From RYN-431 sp036388295 (GTDB lineage: Bacteria > Planctomycetota > Phycisphaerae > Tepidisphaerales > Tepidisphaeraceae), in the NCBI GenBank assembly GCA_036388295.1, contig DASVSC010000031.1, positions 1 through 17,951 on the forward strand: a DNA stretch of 17,951 nucleotides. The letters are read 5' to 3'. Made by a program: the position numbers and the translations under genes. Below the pieces are notes generated by a model. The model made no database searches. It was not told where the DNA came from and was given only the letters and a program-made list of their open reading frames with translations. This document shows, in pieces, positions 1 to 6,803 of this stretch. Position 1 is the stretch's first letter, and every line of letters begins with the position of its first letter.

Positions 1-330
1 AAGCCGATTGCCGTGCCGACGTCGGTGAAGCGGGTCGTCGGGTACCAGTACCTGGTGCTGCTGTCGTTCCCACGCGAGGAAGACGCCAAAGACCTCGTCA
101 AATACTTGGCCCAGAACGGCGTGCCCGCGACGGCCGAGAAAGCGCTGCCGGAATACGCCAAGACCTGGACGAGCGTCGTCACCGCCCGCGGCTTCGAACA
201 CACGAAGAAGAACCCGGCGTTCGATGCCTACAGCGCGGCCCTGAAGGACTTGCTCCTGAAGTACGCCGGCGACAGCAAGTTCCGCAAAACGTTCAAGCTC
301 GACGTCTACACCTGGCGGACGGCCCGCTAA
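1..330 (+). CDS. SPOR-like domain protein, C-terminal end only (5' truncated)
   Basis: The reading frame is open from base 1 (codons aag ccg att gcc...), so the gene begins outside the window and the GTG at 13 is probably an internal Val. The visible 109 residues start near a Tyr-rich strand (GYQYLVLLSFPREEDAKDL), continue with a helix (VKYLAQNGVPATAE), then WTSVVTARGF, and end in a basic tail with KLDVYTWR. The strand-helix-strand order with a 'residue-pair then DA..L' helix resembles a SPOR-type peptidoglycan-binding repeat, as found at the C-terminus of cell-envelope proteins. This is a fold-style guess without a diagnostic catalytic motif. The cellular role cannot be given because the N-terminal part is missing. 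A terminator hairpin follows within 35 bases, so this is the last gene of its transcript. Confidence 0.6.
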   Translation, partial: KPIAVPTSVKRVVGYQYLVLLSFPREEDAKDLVKYLAQNGVPATAEKALPEYAKTWTSVVTARGFEHTKKNPAFDAYSAALKDLLLKYAGDSKFRKTFKLDVYTWRTAR

Positions 331-361
331 GCCGTAGCCAAGGGAAACGTTCATCGAAGTC

Positions 362-395
362 AGGCCGACCCGCGAAAGCGGGCCGGTCTTCGTTT
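362..395 (+). terminator. Intrinsic terminator after the SPOR-like gene
   Basis: The inner stem CCCGC/GCGGG (369-373 with 378-382) closes a GAAA tetraloop. After one A-C mismatch the stem continues for six more pairs (362-367 with 384-389, one of them G-T). A short T-containing tail (tcgttt, 390-395) follows. It sits between the stop at 330 and the next start at 409. Confidence 0.6.
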
Positions 396-408
396 ATAAG
401 CGTCTGCC

Positions 409-2481
409 ATGGAGAGCCCGCCCCTGTCGCCGGACGACGTGCGTGCGCCGGCCTTGACCCTCCGAAGCATCCTGATCGGCCTCGCGGGCGTCTGCTTCGT
501 CTGCGGCGTCGCGCCGTACAACGATTTTGCAATGGAAAATACGCTCCTGATCGGCAACTTCCTGCCGATCGGGCTGCTGCTGATCGTGCTGTTGCTGGTA
601 CTGGGCGTGAACGTGCCGTTGCGTTGGTTCGCGCCACGTTTGGCACTGCGTCAGGGCGAATTGGCCGTGATCATCCTGATGGTGCTGGTTTCCTGTTCGC
701 TGCCGTCGAGTGGGCTGATGCGCTATCTGCCGGGCAGTTTTATCGGCATCTATAACGGCGCGGCGGAGCGGCCGACGGAGTGGGGAGCGGCGGTCGACGC
801 GGCGCGATTGCCCGATTGGCTGCTGCCGCGCCTCGACGGCGTAACGGCGGCGGATAAAGGGGCCGACAACGTCATCACGTCCTTCTACAGCCGTGCGCCG
901 GACGGCGTGGTGCCGTGGGCGGCATGGGTCCGGCCATTCATCGCGTGGGGCATTCTGGTCGCGCTGCTGTGGGGCCTGCTGATTTTCCTGTCGCTGATCG
1001 TTCGCAAGCAGTGGGCGGAGAACGAGCGGCTGTCCTTCCCGCTGGCGACGATTTACCAGTCGCTGATCGAAGCGCCCGCCCACGGCCACGTGCTGAACGC
1101 GCTGTTCCGCAGCGTCGGCTTTTGGGTCGCCGCGGGCAGTGTGTTCGTCCTGCACAGCATCAACGCCCTGCACGCCTACGACCGCGGCATCCCGTCGATC
1201 CCGTTGTATTACGACTTCCAGGACATGCTGGTGGACCCGCCGTGGAGCTACACGTACGTCACGTTCAAGACCGCCAGCATCTCGTTTTCGATGATCGGCA
1301 TTGCCTTTTTCATCCAGACGAAAACCGCCTTCAGCCTCTGGTTCTTTTTCATCCTCTGGCAAGTCGAAGAAGTGCTGTTCGGCACGGCGGGCATCTCGAC
1401 GAATGACGCAATGATCCGCGACCAAACCTTCGGCGGCCTGATCGTCTTCTCGGCCCTGCTGATTTATGTCGGCCGGCACCACTGGGCGATGGTCGTGCGC
1501 CACATGTTCGCCCGCCGCCGGCCTACTGAAGACGGCGGGCTGTACCTGTCATACGCCGTCACCGGCTGGGGGGCGGCGATTTGTTTCACGGGCATTCTTG
1601 CTTGGCTGTGGCTGGCGGGCGTTTCAGTCGGCGCGGGGCTGGTCATCACGCTCGTGACTGTGATGCTGTTCATGGTCTGCGCCCGCGTGCTGGCCGACAC
1701 GGGGCTGATGTTCGTTCAGCTGAACTTTCCGCTGATCCGCACCTTTTATTACCCGGTGCTGATGCCGCCAACGCCGTACTACACGTCGCAGACGAACTTC
1801 TTCTTCAGCGGCTGGTTTACCGAACTGTTTCACGACTTGCGCGAGAGCATTGCCGGATACTTCCAGCTCGGCGTTCGGGTGGCGGACGAATCCATCAATC
1901 GGCGCGACCGTCCCCGCCGTGTCGGCTACGGCCTGTTGGCGGCGGTCGTTCTGGCGCTCGGCGTCGGCTACGTCGTGTCGTGGGCCAGCATGCTGAAAGT
2001 CGAATATGCCTACGCCCAGACCACGTCATCGCCGTCGATCACACCGAATATTTATGGCGTCGAAAATGCCGTCCGAGCCAACATTCTGGAACCGGCCGCC
2101 GCGTACCAGGCGCAGAGCCTGACGCAGGGCGGTCGCGGCCCGCTGGGCGAGCCGCTATGGCACGTCGCCGCCGGCGCGGCCGTGGTCGGCGTCTGCAGCG
2201 TATTGCGACTGGTGCTGCCGTGGTGGCCGTTGCACCCGATCGGGTTCGTGGTGGTGTACTCGTACGCGATGCAGAAGATCTGGTTCAGCATCATGATCGG
2301 CTGGGCGGCGAAAGTCGTGGTTTTACGGCTCGGCGGGTCGACGCTGCTGCGGCAGGGACGCTCAACATTTATCGGCCTGATCGTCGGCGAAGCGTTCGCC
2401 GCCGCGTTTTGGCTGGTCGTCAACGTGATCCTGCACGCCCGCGGATTCGAGTACAAACCGATGCTGTTCACACCGGGATAA
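409..2481 (+). CDS. DUF6785/DUF6784 family multi-pass membrane protein
   Basis: This 690-residue integral membrane protein has roughly a dozen or more hydrophobic segments from residue 18 to the C-terminus. Landmarks are APYNDF near residue 35, LIGN near 47, GELAV at 83-87 and SSGLMRY at 100-106. These match my recollection of planctomycete DUF6785 proteins. The C-terminal hundred or so residues (WPLHPIGF, then WFSIMIGWAAK) fit the DUF6784 module that usually follows. No function is established. The topology and size would suit a transporter of the oligopeptide-transporter type, but that is inference. The start is ATG at 409; no clear SD lies upstream, and the first membrane segment follows at once. 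The M42 peptidase gene begins two bases after the stop, so the two are surely co-transcribed. Base composition matches the neighbours. Confidence 0.85.
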   Translation: MESPPLSPDDVRAPALTLRSILIGLAGVCFVCGVAPYNDFAMENTLLIGNFLPIGLLLIVLLLVLGVNVPLRWFAPRLALRQGELAVIILMVLVSCSLPSSGLMRYLPGSFIGIYNGAAERPTEWGAAVDAARLPDWLLPRLDGVTAADKGADNVITSFYSRAPDGVVPWAAWVRPFIAWGILVALLWGLLIFLSLIVRKQWAENERLSFPLATIYQSLIEAPAHGHVLNALFRSVGFWVAAGSVFVLHSINALHAYDRGIPSIPLYYDFQDMLVDPPWSYTYVTFKTASISFSMIGIAFFIQTKTAFSLWFFFILWQVEEVLFGTAGISTNDAMIRDQTFGGLIVFSALLIYVGRHHWAMVVRHMFARRRPTEDGGLYLSYAVTGWGAAICFTGILAWLWLAGVSVGAGLVITLVTVMLFMVCARVLADTGLMFVQLNFPLIRTFYYPVLMPPTPYYTSQTNFFFSGWFTELFHDLRESIAGYFQLGVRVADESINRRDRPRRVGYGLLAAVVLALGVGYVVSWASMLKVEYAYAQTTSSPSITPNIYGVENAVRANILEPAAAYQAQSLTQGGRGPLGEPLWHVAAGAAVVGVCSVLRLVLPWWPLHPIGFVVVYSYAMQKIWFSIMIGWAAKVVVLRLGGSTLLRQGRSTFIGLIVGEAFAAAFWLVVNVILHARGFEYKPMLFTPG

Positions 2482-2483
2482 CG

Positions 2484-3554
2484 ATGAGCCACGTGCTGCA
2501 CGAACTGACCGCCCTGCCCACCGCTCCGTTCGCCGAGACGCATGTGCTGGCCTACGTCCGGGCGTGGGCCAGGAAGCAGCGGTTTAGAGTGACTGCCGAC
2601 CGCGCGGGCAATCTGCTGGTCGAACGCCCGACGCGGCGCGACGCGCCACGGCTGGTACTGGTGGCCCACGCCGATCATCCCGGCTTCGTCGCCGAAACCA
2701 TGGAGGACAAGCGAACGCTGCGGGCCCGCTTTCATGGCGGCGTCAAGGCGTCCTACTTCGTCGGCAGCCGCGTGCGGTTCTTCACGAAGGACAACGAAAT
2801 TGTCGGGACCGTCATTGAGATCTTGGCCGACGGCGACCGCCCCGCCGGTGCGCGACTGCGGGTGACGCAGGCCGTAGCACCCGGAGCGATCGGCATGTGG
2901 GACGTCGGCGGCCCGCGGCAACGCGGCCGACGCTTTTACTGCCGCGTGTGCGACGACTTGGCCGGGCTGGCCGCGGGATTGGAAGCGTTATCACTGGCGT
3001 CGGCCGAACGCGGCGGCGGTCCTGCGGCCGTGCTGGTGACGCGGGGTGAGGAGGAAGGCTTCATCGGCGCGATCGCCGCGGTGCGTGCCCGGCAATTGCT
3101 GCGCAAAACCGACCGCCTGATCTCCATCGAATGCTCCGCCGAGCAGCCGTACGCGAAGCAAGGCGACGGCATGATCGTCCGTGTCGGCGACCGCACCAGC
3201 ATCTTCCACAGCGCCTTCACCCGCTTCATCGGCGAGCGCGCCGAAGTGCTGGCCAAGGAGGACGTGACGTTCATATTTCAAAGGGCCCTCATGCCGGGCG
3301 GCACCTGCGAGGCAACAGTCTTCGACGCCTTCGGCCACATCGCCGCGGCCGTCTGCGTGCCGCTCGGGAATTACCACAACATGAACGCGGCCACGGGCAA
3401 GATCGCGGCAGAATATGTCGACCTGCGCGACTGGCGAAGCCTCGTCCGCCTGCTGGCGGATTTGTGTCTGCATCACGACGGTTTCGATGGCGGGCACGGG
3501 GCGCTGAAAGAACGACTCAAGACGCGGTACGCGAAGTTCTCGCGATACCTGTAG
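2484..3554 (+). CDS. M42-like (glutamyl aminopeptidase / endoglucanase M family) metallopeptidase
   Basis: This 356-residue cytosolic metallohydrolase has the co-catalytic zinc-peptidase layout of M42. It shows AHADHPG (His62, Asp64), CDDLAGL (bridging Asp157 and Asp158), TRGEEEGFIGA (acidic pair near 190-191 as catalytic base and ligand), IECSAE (Glu216, in the usual Asp/Glu ligand position) and GNYHNMN (His298 as last ligand). PGGTCEA at 281-287 matches the GGT segment of the family. All expected ligands are present, so it should be active. M42 enzymes are large oligomeric aminopeptidases that finish peptide breakdown. The same frame stays open far upstream, but that part overlaps the membrane-protein gene. 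ATG 2484, two bases after that gene's stop, begins a normal family N-terminus. Only a weak SD is visible. Operon pairing suggests a joint role with the membrane protein. Confidence 0.85.
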   Translation: MSHVLHELTALPTAPFAETHVLAYVRAWARKQRFRVTADRAGNLLVERPTRRDAPRLVLVAHADHPGFVAETMEDKRTLRARFHGGVKASYFVGSRVRFFTKDNEIVGTVIEILADGDRPAGARLRVTQAVAPGAIGMWDVGGPRQRGRRFYCRVCDDLAGLAAGLEALSLASAERGGGPAAVLVTRGEEEGFIGAIAAVRARQLLRKTDRLISIECSAEQPYAKQGDGMIVRVGDRTSIFHSAFTRFIGERAEVLAKEDVTFIFQRALMPGGTCEATVFDAFGHIAAAVCVPLGNYHNMNAATGKIAAEYVDLRDWRSLVRLLADLCLHHDGFDGGHGALKERLKTRYAKFSRYL

Positions 3555-3559
3555 CGGGG

Positions 3560-3579
3560 CCGCGGGTCTGAACCCGCGG
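3560..3579. repeat. Small intergenic palindrome, copy 1
   Basis: A perfect 8-bp stem CCGCGGGT/ACCCGCGG with a 4-base loop starts six bases after the M42 stop. It may end the operon, but there is no T-tract. It resembles the palindrome at 3615-3632 in inverted orientation. Confidence 0.6.
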
Positions 3580-3614
3580 GAACGAGGGAGTGGCATAGAA
3601 ACGAGCGGGTTTCG

Positions 3615-3632
3615 CGCGGGTTTACACCCGCG
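3615..3632. repeat. Small intergenic palindrome, copy 2 (inverted relative to copy 1)
   Basis: A perfect 7-bp stem CGCGGGT/ACCCGCG has the loop TTAC. Its reverse complement, GGCCGCGGGTGTAAACCCGCG-like, nearly repeats the copy at 3560-3579 including two flanking bases. The two lie 35 bases apart in the 129-base gap before queG. Confidence 0.6.
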
Positions 3633-3683
3633 GCCATCGCCTGATGACCGACGCTACTTCGAGTTCAGCCGTTTGACGTTAAA

Positions 3684-4622
3684 ATGGATTGCGTGTCCGA
3701 CGCCTCCCGCCGCATCAAAGCCCACGCCGCCGCACTCGGTTTCGATCTCTGCGGCATCGCCCCCGCCGGCCCGAGCGCGTATCGGCAGTACCTGCTCGAC
3801 TGGATCGCCAGCGGCCAAGCCGGCGACATGCACTACTTGCAAGAACGTTTCGCCGAACGAACCGATCCGAACTTGTACCTGCCGGGCGTTCGCACAATCG
3901 TCTGCGTCGCGATCAATTATCACGTCCCGCTCGCCCCCGTCCCGCCGGGCCATGGACGGATCGCCCGGTATGCGCAAGGCGACGACTATCACGACCGACT
4001 GAAAAAGCGTCTATACGACTTGGCCGACTGGATTCGTGCCGAGTTTCCCGACGCCCAAACCCGCTGCGGCACCGACAGCGTGCCCGTTCTGGAACGCGAA
4101 TACGCCGCCCGCGCCGGCATCGGCTGGGTGGGGAAGAACACGTGCGTGCTGCACCCAGTTGTCGGTTCGTGGCTGCTGCTGGGCGAAGTGCTGACGACCC
4201 TGGACCTGCCGGCCGATGAGCCGATGGCGGATCACTGCGGCACCTGCACCCGCTGCATCGACGCCTGCCCGACGGACGCCATTACCGCGCCGTACCAGCT
4301 CGACGCCCGGCGGTGCATCAGCTACCTGACGATCGAACATGCGGGTGACATCGATCCCGATTTGGCAGCGAAAACCGGCGACTGGCTCTATGGCTGCGAC
4401 ATCTGCCAGGACGTCTGCCCGCACAACCACCGCGCCCCGACCGCAACGACGCCATGGCTGCAGCCGCGCGTGCCGACGAACAGCGTCGACCCCGCCGCCG
4501 TTTTGAATTGGTCGACCGACGATTACCATCGTTTCACGCGTCACACGGCGATGCGCCGGGTGAAGCTGCCGCAGCTTCAGCGGAATGCACGGATGGTGCT
4601 GCGGAATCAGGAGAAGGAATGA
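3684..4622 (+). CDS. queG: Epoxyqueuosine reductase
   Basis: QueG reduces epoxyqueuosine to queuosine in the wobble position of GUN-anticodon tRNAs, using cobalamin and two [4Fe-4S] clusters in the cytosol. The 312-residue protein shows the family hallmarks. DSVPVLERE (Asp131) and AGIGWVGKN are in the cobalamin domain. The ferredoxin module has Cys185, 188, 191 and 195 (CGTCTRCIDACP), then RRCISYLTIEH (Cys211), and a second set CDICQDVCPHN (Cys238, 241, 245). It is shorter than the E. coli protein of about 379 residues because the C-terminal HEAT-like extension is absent; many bacteria have this short form. The ATG at 3684 gives the expected start (MDCVSDASRRIKAHAAALGF), but no SD is visible. 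The stop overlaps the next gene's start (ATGA at 4619-4622), indicating coupled translation. No other queuosine gene is in the window. Confidence 0.95.
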   Translation: MDCVSDASRRIKAHAAALGFDLCGIAPAGPSAYRQYLLDWIASGQAGDMHYLQERFAERTDPNLYLPGVRTIVCVAINYHVPLAPVPPGHGRIARYAQGDDYHDRLKKRLYDLADWIRAEFPDAQTRCGTDSVPVLEREYAARAGIGWVGKNTCVLHPVVGSWLLLGEVLTTLDLPADEPMADHCGTCTRCIDACPTDAITAPYQLDARRCISYLTIEHAGDIDPDLAAKTGDWLYGCDICQDVCPHNHRAPTATTPWLQPRVPTNSVDPAAVLNWSTDDYHRFTRHTAMRRVKLPQLQRNARMVLRNQEKE

Positions 4623-5116
4623 AATTAGCCTCTACGCTTGCCGGCCTTGTGCTTGTCGCCTTGGCGGGCGGTTGCACGTCGACCTCCAGCCAGCCGCAGG
4701 CGGGCGTCGGCCAGACGAAACGCGTGATCCGTTGTTCAATCAACCCAGACGCCGACCCGGCTACGGTGCTTAACGCATCGAGCGCCTTCGCAGAACTGCC
4801 CCAAGTGCTGGAAGTGTTCGCAGGCGCCGAGCCGAAAGGTGCTCCCGCGACGGCCAACCCGGCCGGCGAAGTGGTCACCTTCATCCTCACGTTCCGTGAC
4901 GAACGTAGCCTGACGAACACCGTCAACAACCCCGCGTTTCAGCGCATCCAGAACGAGCAGCTCCGCCCGCTCTGTCGCGACGTGATTTCGTTCGACACGA
5001 CGGTGCGGCAGTACCAGGTCGCCGAAACCTTTGCGGCAGAAACAGAAGCGGCGACCCTGCAACGCAGGGCCGCCGCCATTGATCAACAGAACGAACTTCG
5101 TTCGCGGACCAAATGA
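4619..5116 (+). CDS. Putative lipoprotein with a Dabb-like (stress-responsive A/B barrel) domain
   Basis: The protein has 165 residues. The start ATG at 4619 overlaps the queG stop and is preceded by AGGAGAAGG, a good SD inside queG. The frame is open further upstream, but only this start gives a signal peptide: MK, a hydrophobic run, then LAGGC with Cys19 as the lipidation site. The mature part (KRVIRCSINPDADPATVLNA, then LPQVLEVFAGAE, VVTFILTFRDERSL and a closing strand) has the element order of Dabb dimeric alpha/beta barrels: an N-terminal strand with a 'PDADP' turn, a helix, 'GA(E)' and 'FxLTFxD'. The C-terminus is a charged helix rich in Ala, Glu and Gln. Dabb proteins are usually cytosolic, so a lipid-anchored version is odd. 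No enzymatic role can be assigned. The stop is five bases from the convergent hsp20 stop. Confidence 0.65.
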   Translation: MKLASTLAGLVLVALAGGCTSTSSQPQAGVGQTKRVIRCSINPDADPATVLNASSAFAELPQVLEVFAGAEPKGAPATANPAGEVVTFILTFRDERSLTNTVNNPAFQRIQNEQLRPLCRDVISFDTTVRQYQVAETFAAETEAATLQRRAAAIDQQNELRSRTK

Positions 5117-5121
5117 GTCGA

Positions 5122-5553
5122 TTAGCTCACCGTGATCTTGCGCGGCTTACTTTCTTCACGCTTGTTAAGCGAGATCGTCAGCACGCCGTTTTCCAGGCGG
5201 GCGTCCACCGCATCGCCGACGGTCGGCGGCAGGTTGAAGCTGCGCTGGTAGCGGGTCAGGGTGCGCTCACGCAGCAGCCATTCGCCGTACTTTGTGTCTT
5301 CGGCGTTCTCGGTGTGACGGGCACTGATCGTCAGCGTTCCCTTCTCCAGCGTGATATCGACTTCGTCCTTGGTGAAGCCGGGCAATTCGGCTTCCAGCAC
5401 CAACCGGTCGGCGTCTTCGCGGACGTCGACGGGATAAGCCGCCATCGTCTCACGAACGCCATTCTGACCGTCAAAGAAGCGGCCGAAGTCGCGGGTAAAA
5501 GCGTCGAACGGGTCCACAGCCAAAGCACGTTGCACACGAGTCGGAAGATTCAT
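5122..5553 (-). CDS. Small heat-shock protein, Hsp20/alpha-crystallin family
   Basis: This 143-residue ATP-independent holdase chaperone binds unfolding proteins in the cytosol as large oligomers. A short N-terminal arm (MNLPTRVQRALAVDPFDAF) precedes the alpha-crystallin domain (about 38-132) with YPVDVREDADRLVLEAELPG, the signature ARLENGVLTI at 118-127, and the C-terminal I-x-V anchor (ITV, 140-142). The frame stays open upstream to 5613, but ATG at 5553-5551 is chosen because a strong SD (AAGGAG) lies eight bases upstream and the protein then starts at the usual place. The gene is transcribed alone, divergent from miaA and convergent with the lipoprotein gene, with no room for a separate terminator. 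Its leader holds a possible RNA thermometer and a sigma-54-like sequence, listed separately. Confidence 0.95.
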   Translation of the reverse strand: MNLPTRVQRALAVDPFDAFTRDFGRFFDGQNGVRETMAAYPVDVREDADRLVLEAELPGFTKDEVDITLEKGTLTISARHTENAEDTKYGEWLLRERTLTRYQRSFNLPPTVGDAVDARLENGVLTISLNKREESKPRKITVS

Positions 5554-5590
5554 CTTAAAACTCCTTTTTCGTCCCCAATGGACGGAGGAA
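5554..5590 (-). promoter_or_regulatory. Candidate RNA thermometer in the hsp20 leader
   Basis: Read on the - strand, CTCC upstream can pair with the SD core GGAG, and GTCC just after it can pair with GGAC, with a five-base loop (ATTGG). The 3' side carries a six-base bulge (GAAAAA) between the two 4-bp helices. The SD would thus be held in a weak, interrupted hairpin, the usual design of hsp20 thermometers such as ROSE elements. It shows no clear ROSE consensus. The pairing is seen in the sequence; the function is inferred. Confidence 0.35.
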
Positions 5591-5595
5591 CTACT

Positions 5596-5610
5596 ACAAA
5601 GTGTGTGCCA
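5596..5610 (-). promoter_or_regulatory. Sigma-54-like promoter sequence for hsp20
   Basis: On the - strand, TGGCAC-ACACT-TTGT has the -24 hexamer exact and the correct spacing to the -12 element, but the -12 dinucleotide is GT instead of GC. Transcription would begin near 5585 and give a leader of about 32 bases that just contains the SD-pairing hairpin. It is a single-mismatch match, so it could be chance. Confidence 0.25.
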
Positions 5611-5718
5611 CAAACACGGCAGCCGCTTTTCCCGAAAATATCTATTTTTCAGCCAAAATAGCGTTCTCCAAACTAGGCCCTTTTATAGCCGGCTGCATTT
5701 TTGACAGTCTGTGCCGAC

Positions 5719-6639
5719 ATGGCAGATTTTCCACCCCTGATCGTCCTGCTCGGCCCGACGGCTTCTGGCAAATCCGCTTTAGCCATGGCCGTCGCGCAGC
5801 GGGTCGGCGCGGAACTGCTGTCGGTGGACTCCATGCAGGTCTACCGCGCGATGAACATTGGCACGGCCAAGCCGCTAGCGGAGGAGCAGGCGCGGGTCCG
5901 GCATCACCTGATCGACGTGGTTGAACCGGATGCCGAGTTCACCGTGGCCCAATTCGTCGAACGCGCCGACGCGGTCATCGCCGACGCCAAAGCCGCCGGC
6001 CGTCCGCTGATCGCCACCGGCGGGACGCCGCTCTACTACAAGGCCCTGTTCGAAGGCCTGTTCGACGGCCCGGCCGCCGACCCGGCCGTACGTGCAAAGC
6101 TGGCGGAATCGTCGCCCGAGGCATTGCACGCCCGTTTGTCAGCCGTCGACCCGGCCGCCGCCACCCGCATCCACGTCAACGACGGCCGTCGGCTGCTACG
6201 GGCACTGGAAGTCTTCGAAATCACCGGCCGACCCATTTCCGACCATCAGCGGCAATGGGACGCCCCGCACCGCCACGCGGCCGTCTGGTTCGGCCTGCAA
6301 TGGGACAAGGACGTGCTGAACCGCCGGATCAACGCACGGGTGAAACAGATGCTGGCGGGCGGCTGGGTGGAGGAAACGCGGTCCCTGATCGGCCGCTATG
6401 GCGACCTGTCGCGAACGGCCGGCGAGGCGACGGGGTATCAGGAACTGATCCAGCACGTCCGTGGCCGGCTGTCACTGGAGGAGGCGACGGAGCAGATCAA
6501 AATCGGCACCCGCCAGTTGGCCCGGCGACAGACGAAGTGGTTCCGGCGATGGCCGCAAGTGCATTGGCTGCCGGGGGATGGGTCAGTCGAGGCGCATGCC
6601 GACGCGATCTTGAATCGTTGTCGAGCGGACACGGCATAG
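5719..6639 (+). CDS. miaA: tRNA dimethylallyltransferase
   Basis: MiaA transfers the dimethylallyl group of DMAPP to N6 of A37 in tRNAs reading UNN codons, the first step to ms2i6A. The 306 residues carry the P-loop GPTASGKS (12-19), the DSMQVYR motif (37-43) with the catalytic Asp, GTAKP, HHLID, GGTPLYYKALFEGL, and the C-terminal KIGTRQLARRQTKWFRR that contacts tRNA. This is complete and of normal length. The usual 'ALGYREL' segment reads EATGYQEL here. The start is ATG 5719, giving MADFPPLIVLLGPTASGKS; an in-frame TTG at 5701 would add six residues and is less likely. Neither has a visible SD. It is divergent from hsp20 across 165 bases and convergent with a glycosyltransferase gene, so probably monocistronic. 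Confidence 0.96.
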   Translation: MADFPPLIVLLGPTASGKSALAMAVAQRVGAELLSVDSMQVYRAMNIGTAKPLAEEQARVRHHLIDVVEPDAEFTVAQFVERADAVIADAKAAGRPLIATGGTPLYYKALFEGLFDGPAADPAVRAKLAESSPEALHARLSAVDPAAATRIHVNDGRRLLRALEVFEITGRPISDHQRQWDAPHRHAAVWFGLQWDKDVLNRRINARVKQMLAGGWVEETRSLIGRYGDLSRTAGEATGYQELIQHVRGRLSLEEATEQIKIGTRQLARRQTKWFRRWPQVHWLPGDGSVEAHADAILNRCRADTA

Positions 6640-6674
6640 CGGACGCCATTAGAGGCAAGTTCAACAGTCTTAGC

Positions 6675-6698
6675 AGGGGCGACCGGTAAGTCGCCCCT
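6675..6698. repeat. Intergenic palindrome of the AGGGGC type
   Basis: A 9-bp perfect stem AGGGGCGAC/GTCGCCCCT (6675-6683 with 6690-6698) has a six-base loop, 36 bases after the miaA stop. It has no T-tract. It may be a dispersed repeat rather than a terminator, because a better terminator follows at 6743. Confidence 0.55.
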
Positions 6699-6742
6699 AA
6701 ACCGACTTTCCTAGTCAGCAGGATGCGAAGGGGATTTTAGAA

Positions 6743-6781
6743 CCAAAAGAACAGGGCCGCTGAAGCGGCCCTGCCTTTTGG
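6743..6781. terminator. Bidirectional terminator between convergent genes
   Basis: A 9-bp stem CAGGGCCGC/GCGGCCCTG (6752-6760 with 6765-6773) closes a TGAA loop. It is flanked by CCAAAAG on the left and CTTTTGG on the right, which are complementary, so either strand reads a GC-rich hairpin followed by a CTTTTGG-type tract. It lies between miaA (+) and the glycosyltransferase gene (-) and can serve both. Confidence 0.8.
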
Positions 6782-6803
6782 AATGGCTTGATGGTGATTC
6801 AAC

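Noticed and set aside
394..1503. Long - strand open frame (369 codons) opposite the DUF6785 gene
   Set aside because: The protein is rich in Arg, Gln, Asp and His with no family motif, typical of the antisense frame of a GC-rich gene. The + strand frame has clear membrane-protein character.
1581..2483. Upstream extension of the M42 peptidase frame
   Set aside because: It overlaps the membrane-protein gene in another frame, is Arg-rich, and the family N-terminus starts at ATG 2484.
5619..5696. Distant inverted repeat GCAGCCG (5619-5625) / CGGCTGC (5690-5696) in the hsp20-miaA gap
   Set aside because: A seven-base match 64 bases apart in a GC-rich genome is easily chance, and there is no supporting structure between the arms.
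5701..5706. TTGACA as a -35 element of miaA
   Set aside because: A -10 box with proper spacing would fall inside the coding region, after the ATG at 5719, and none is seen there.
5554..5718. CIRCE operator (TTAGCACTC-N9-GAGTGCTAA) upstream of hsp20
   Set aside because: I looked for it on both strands and it is not present.
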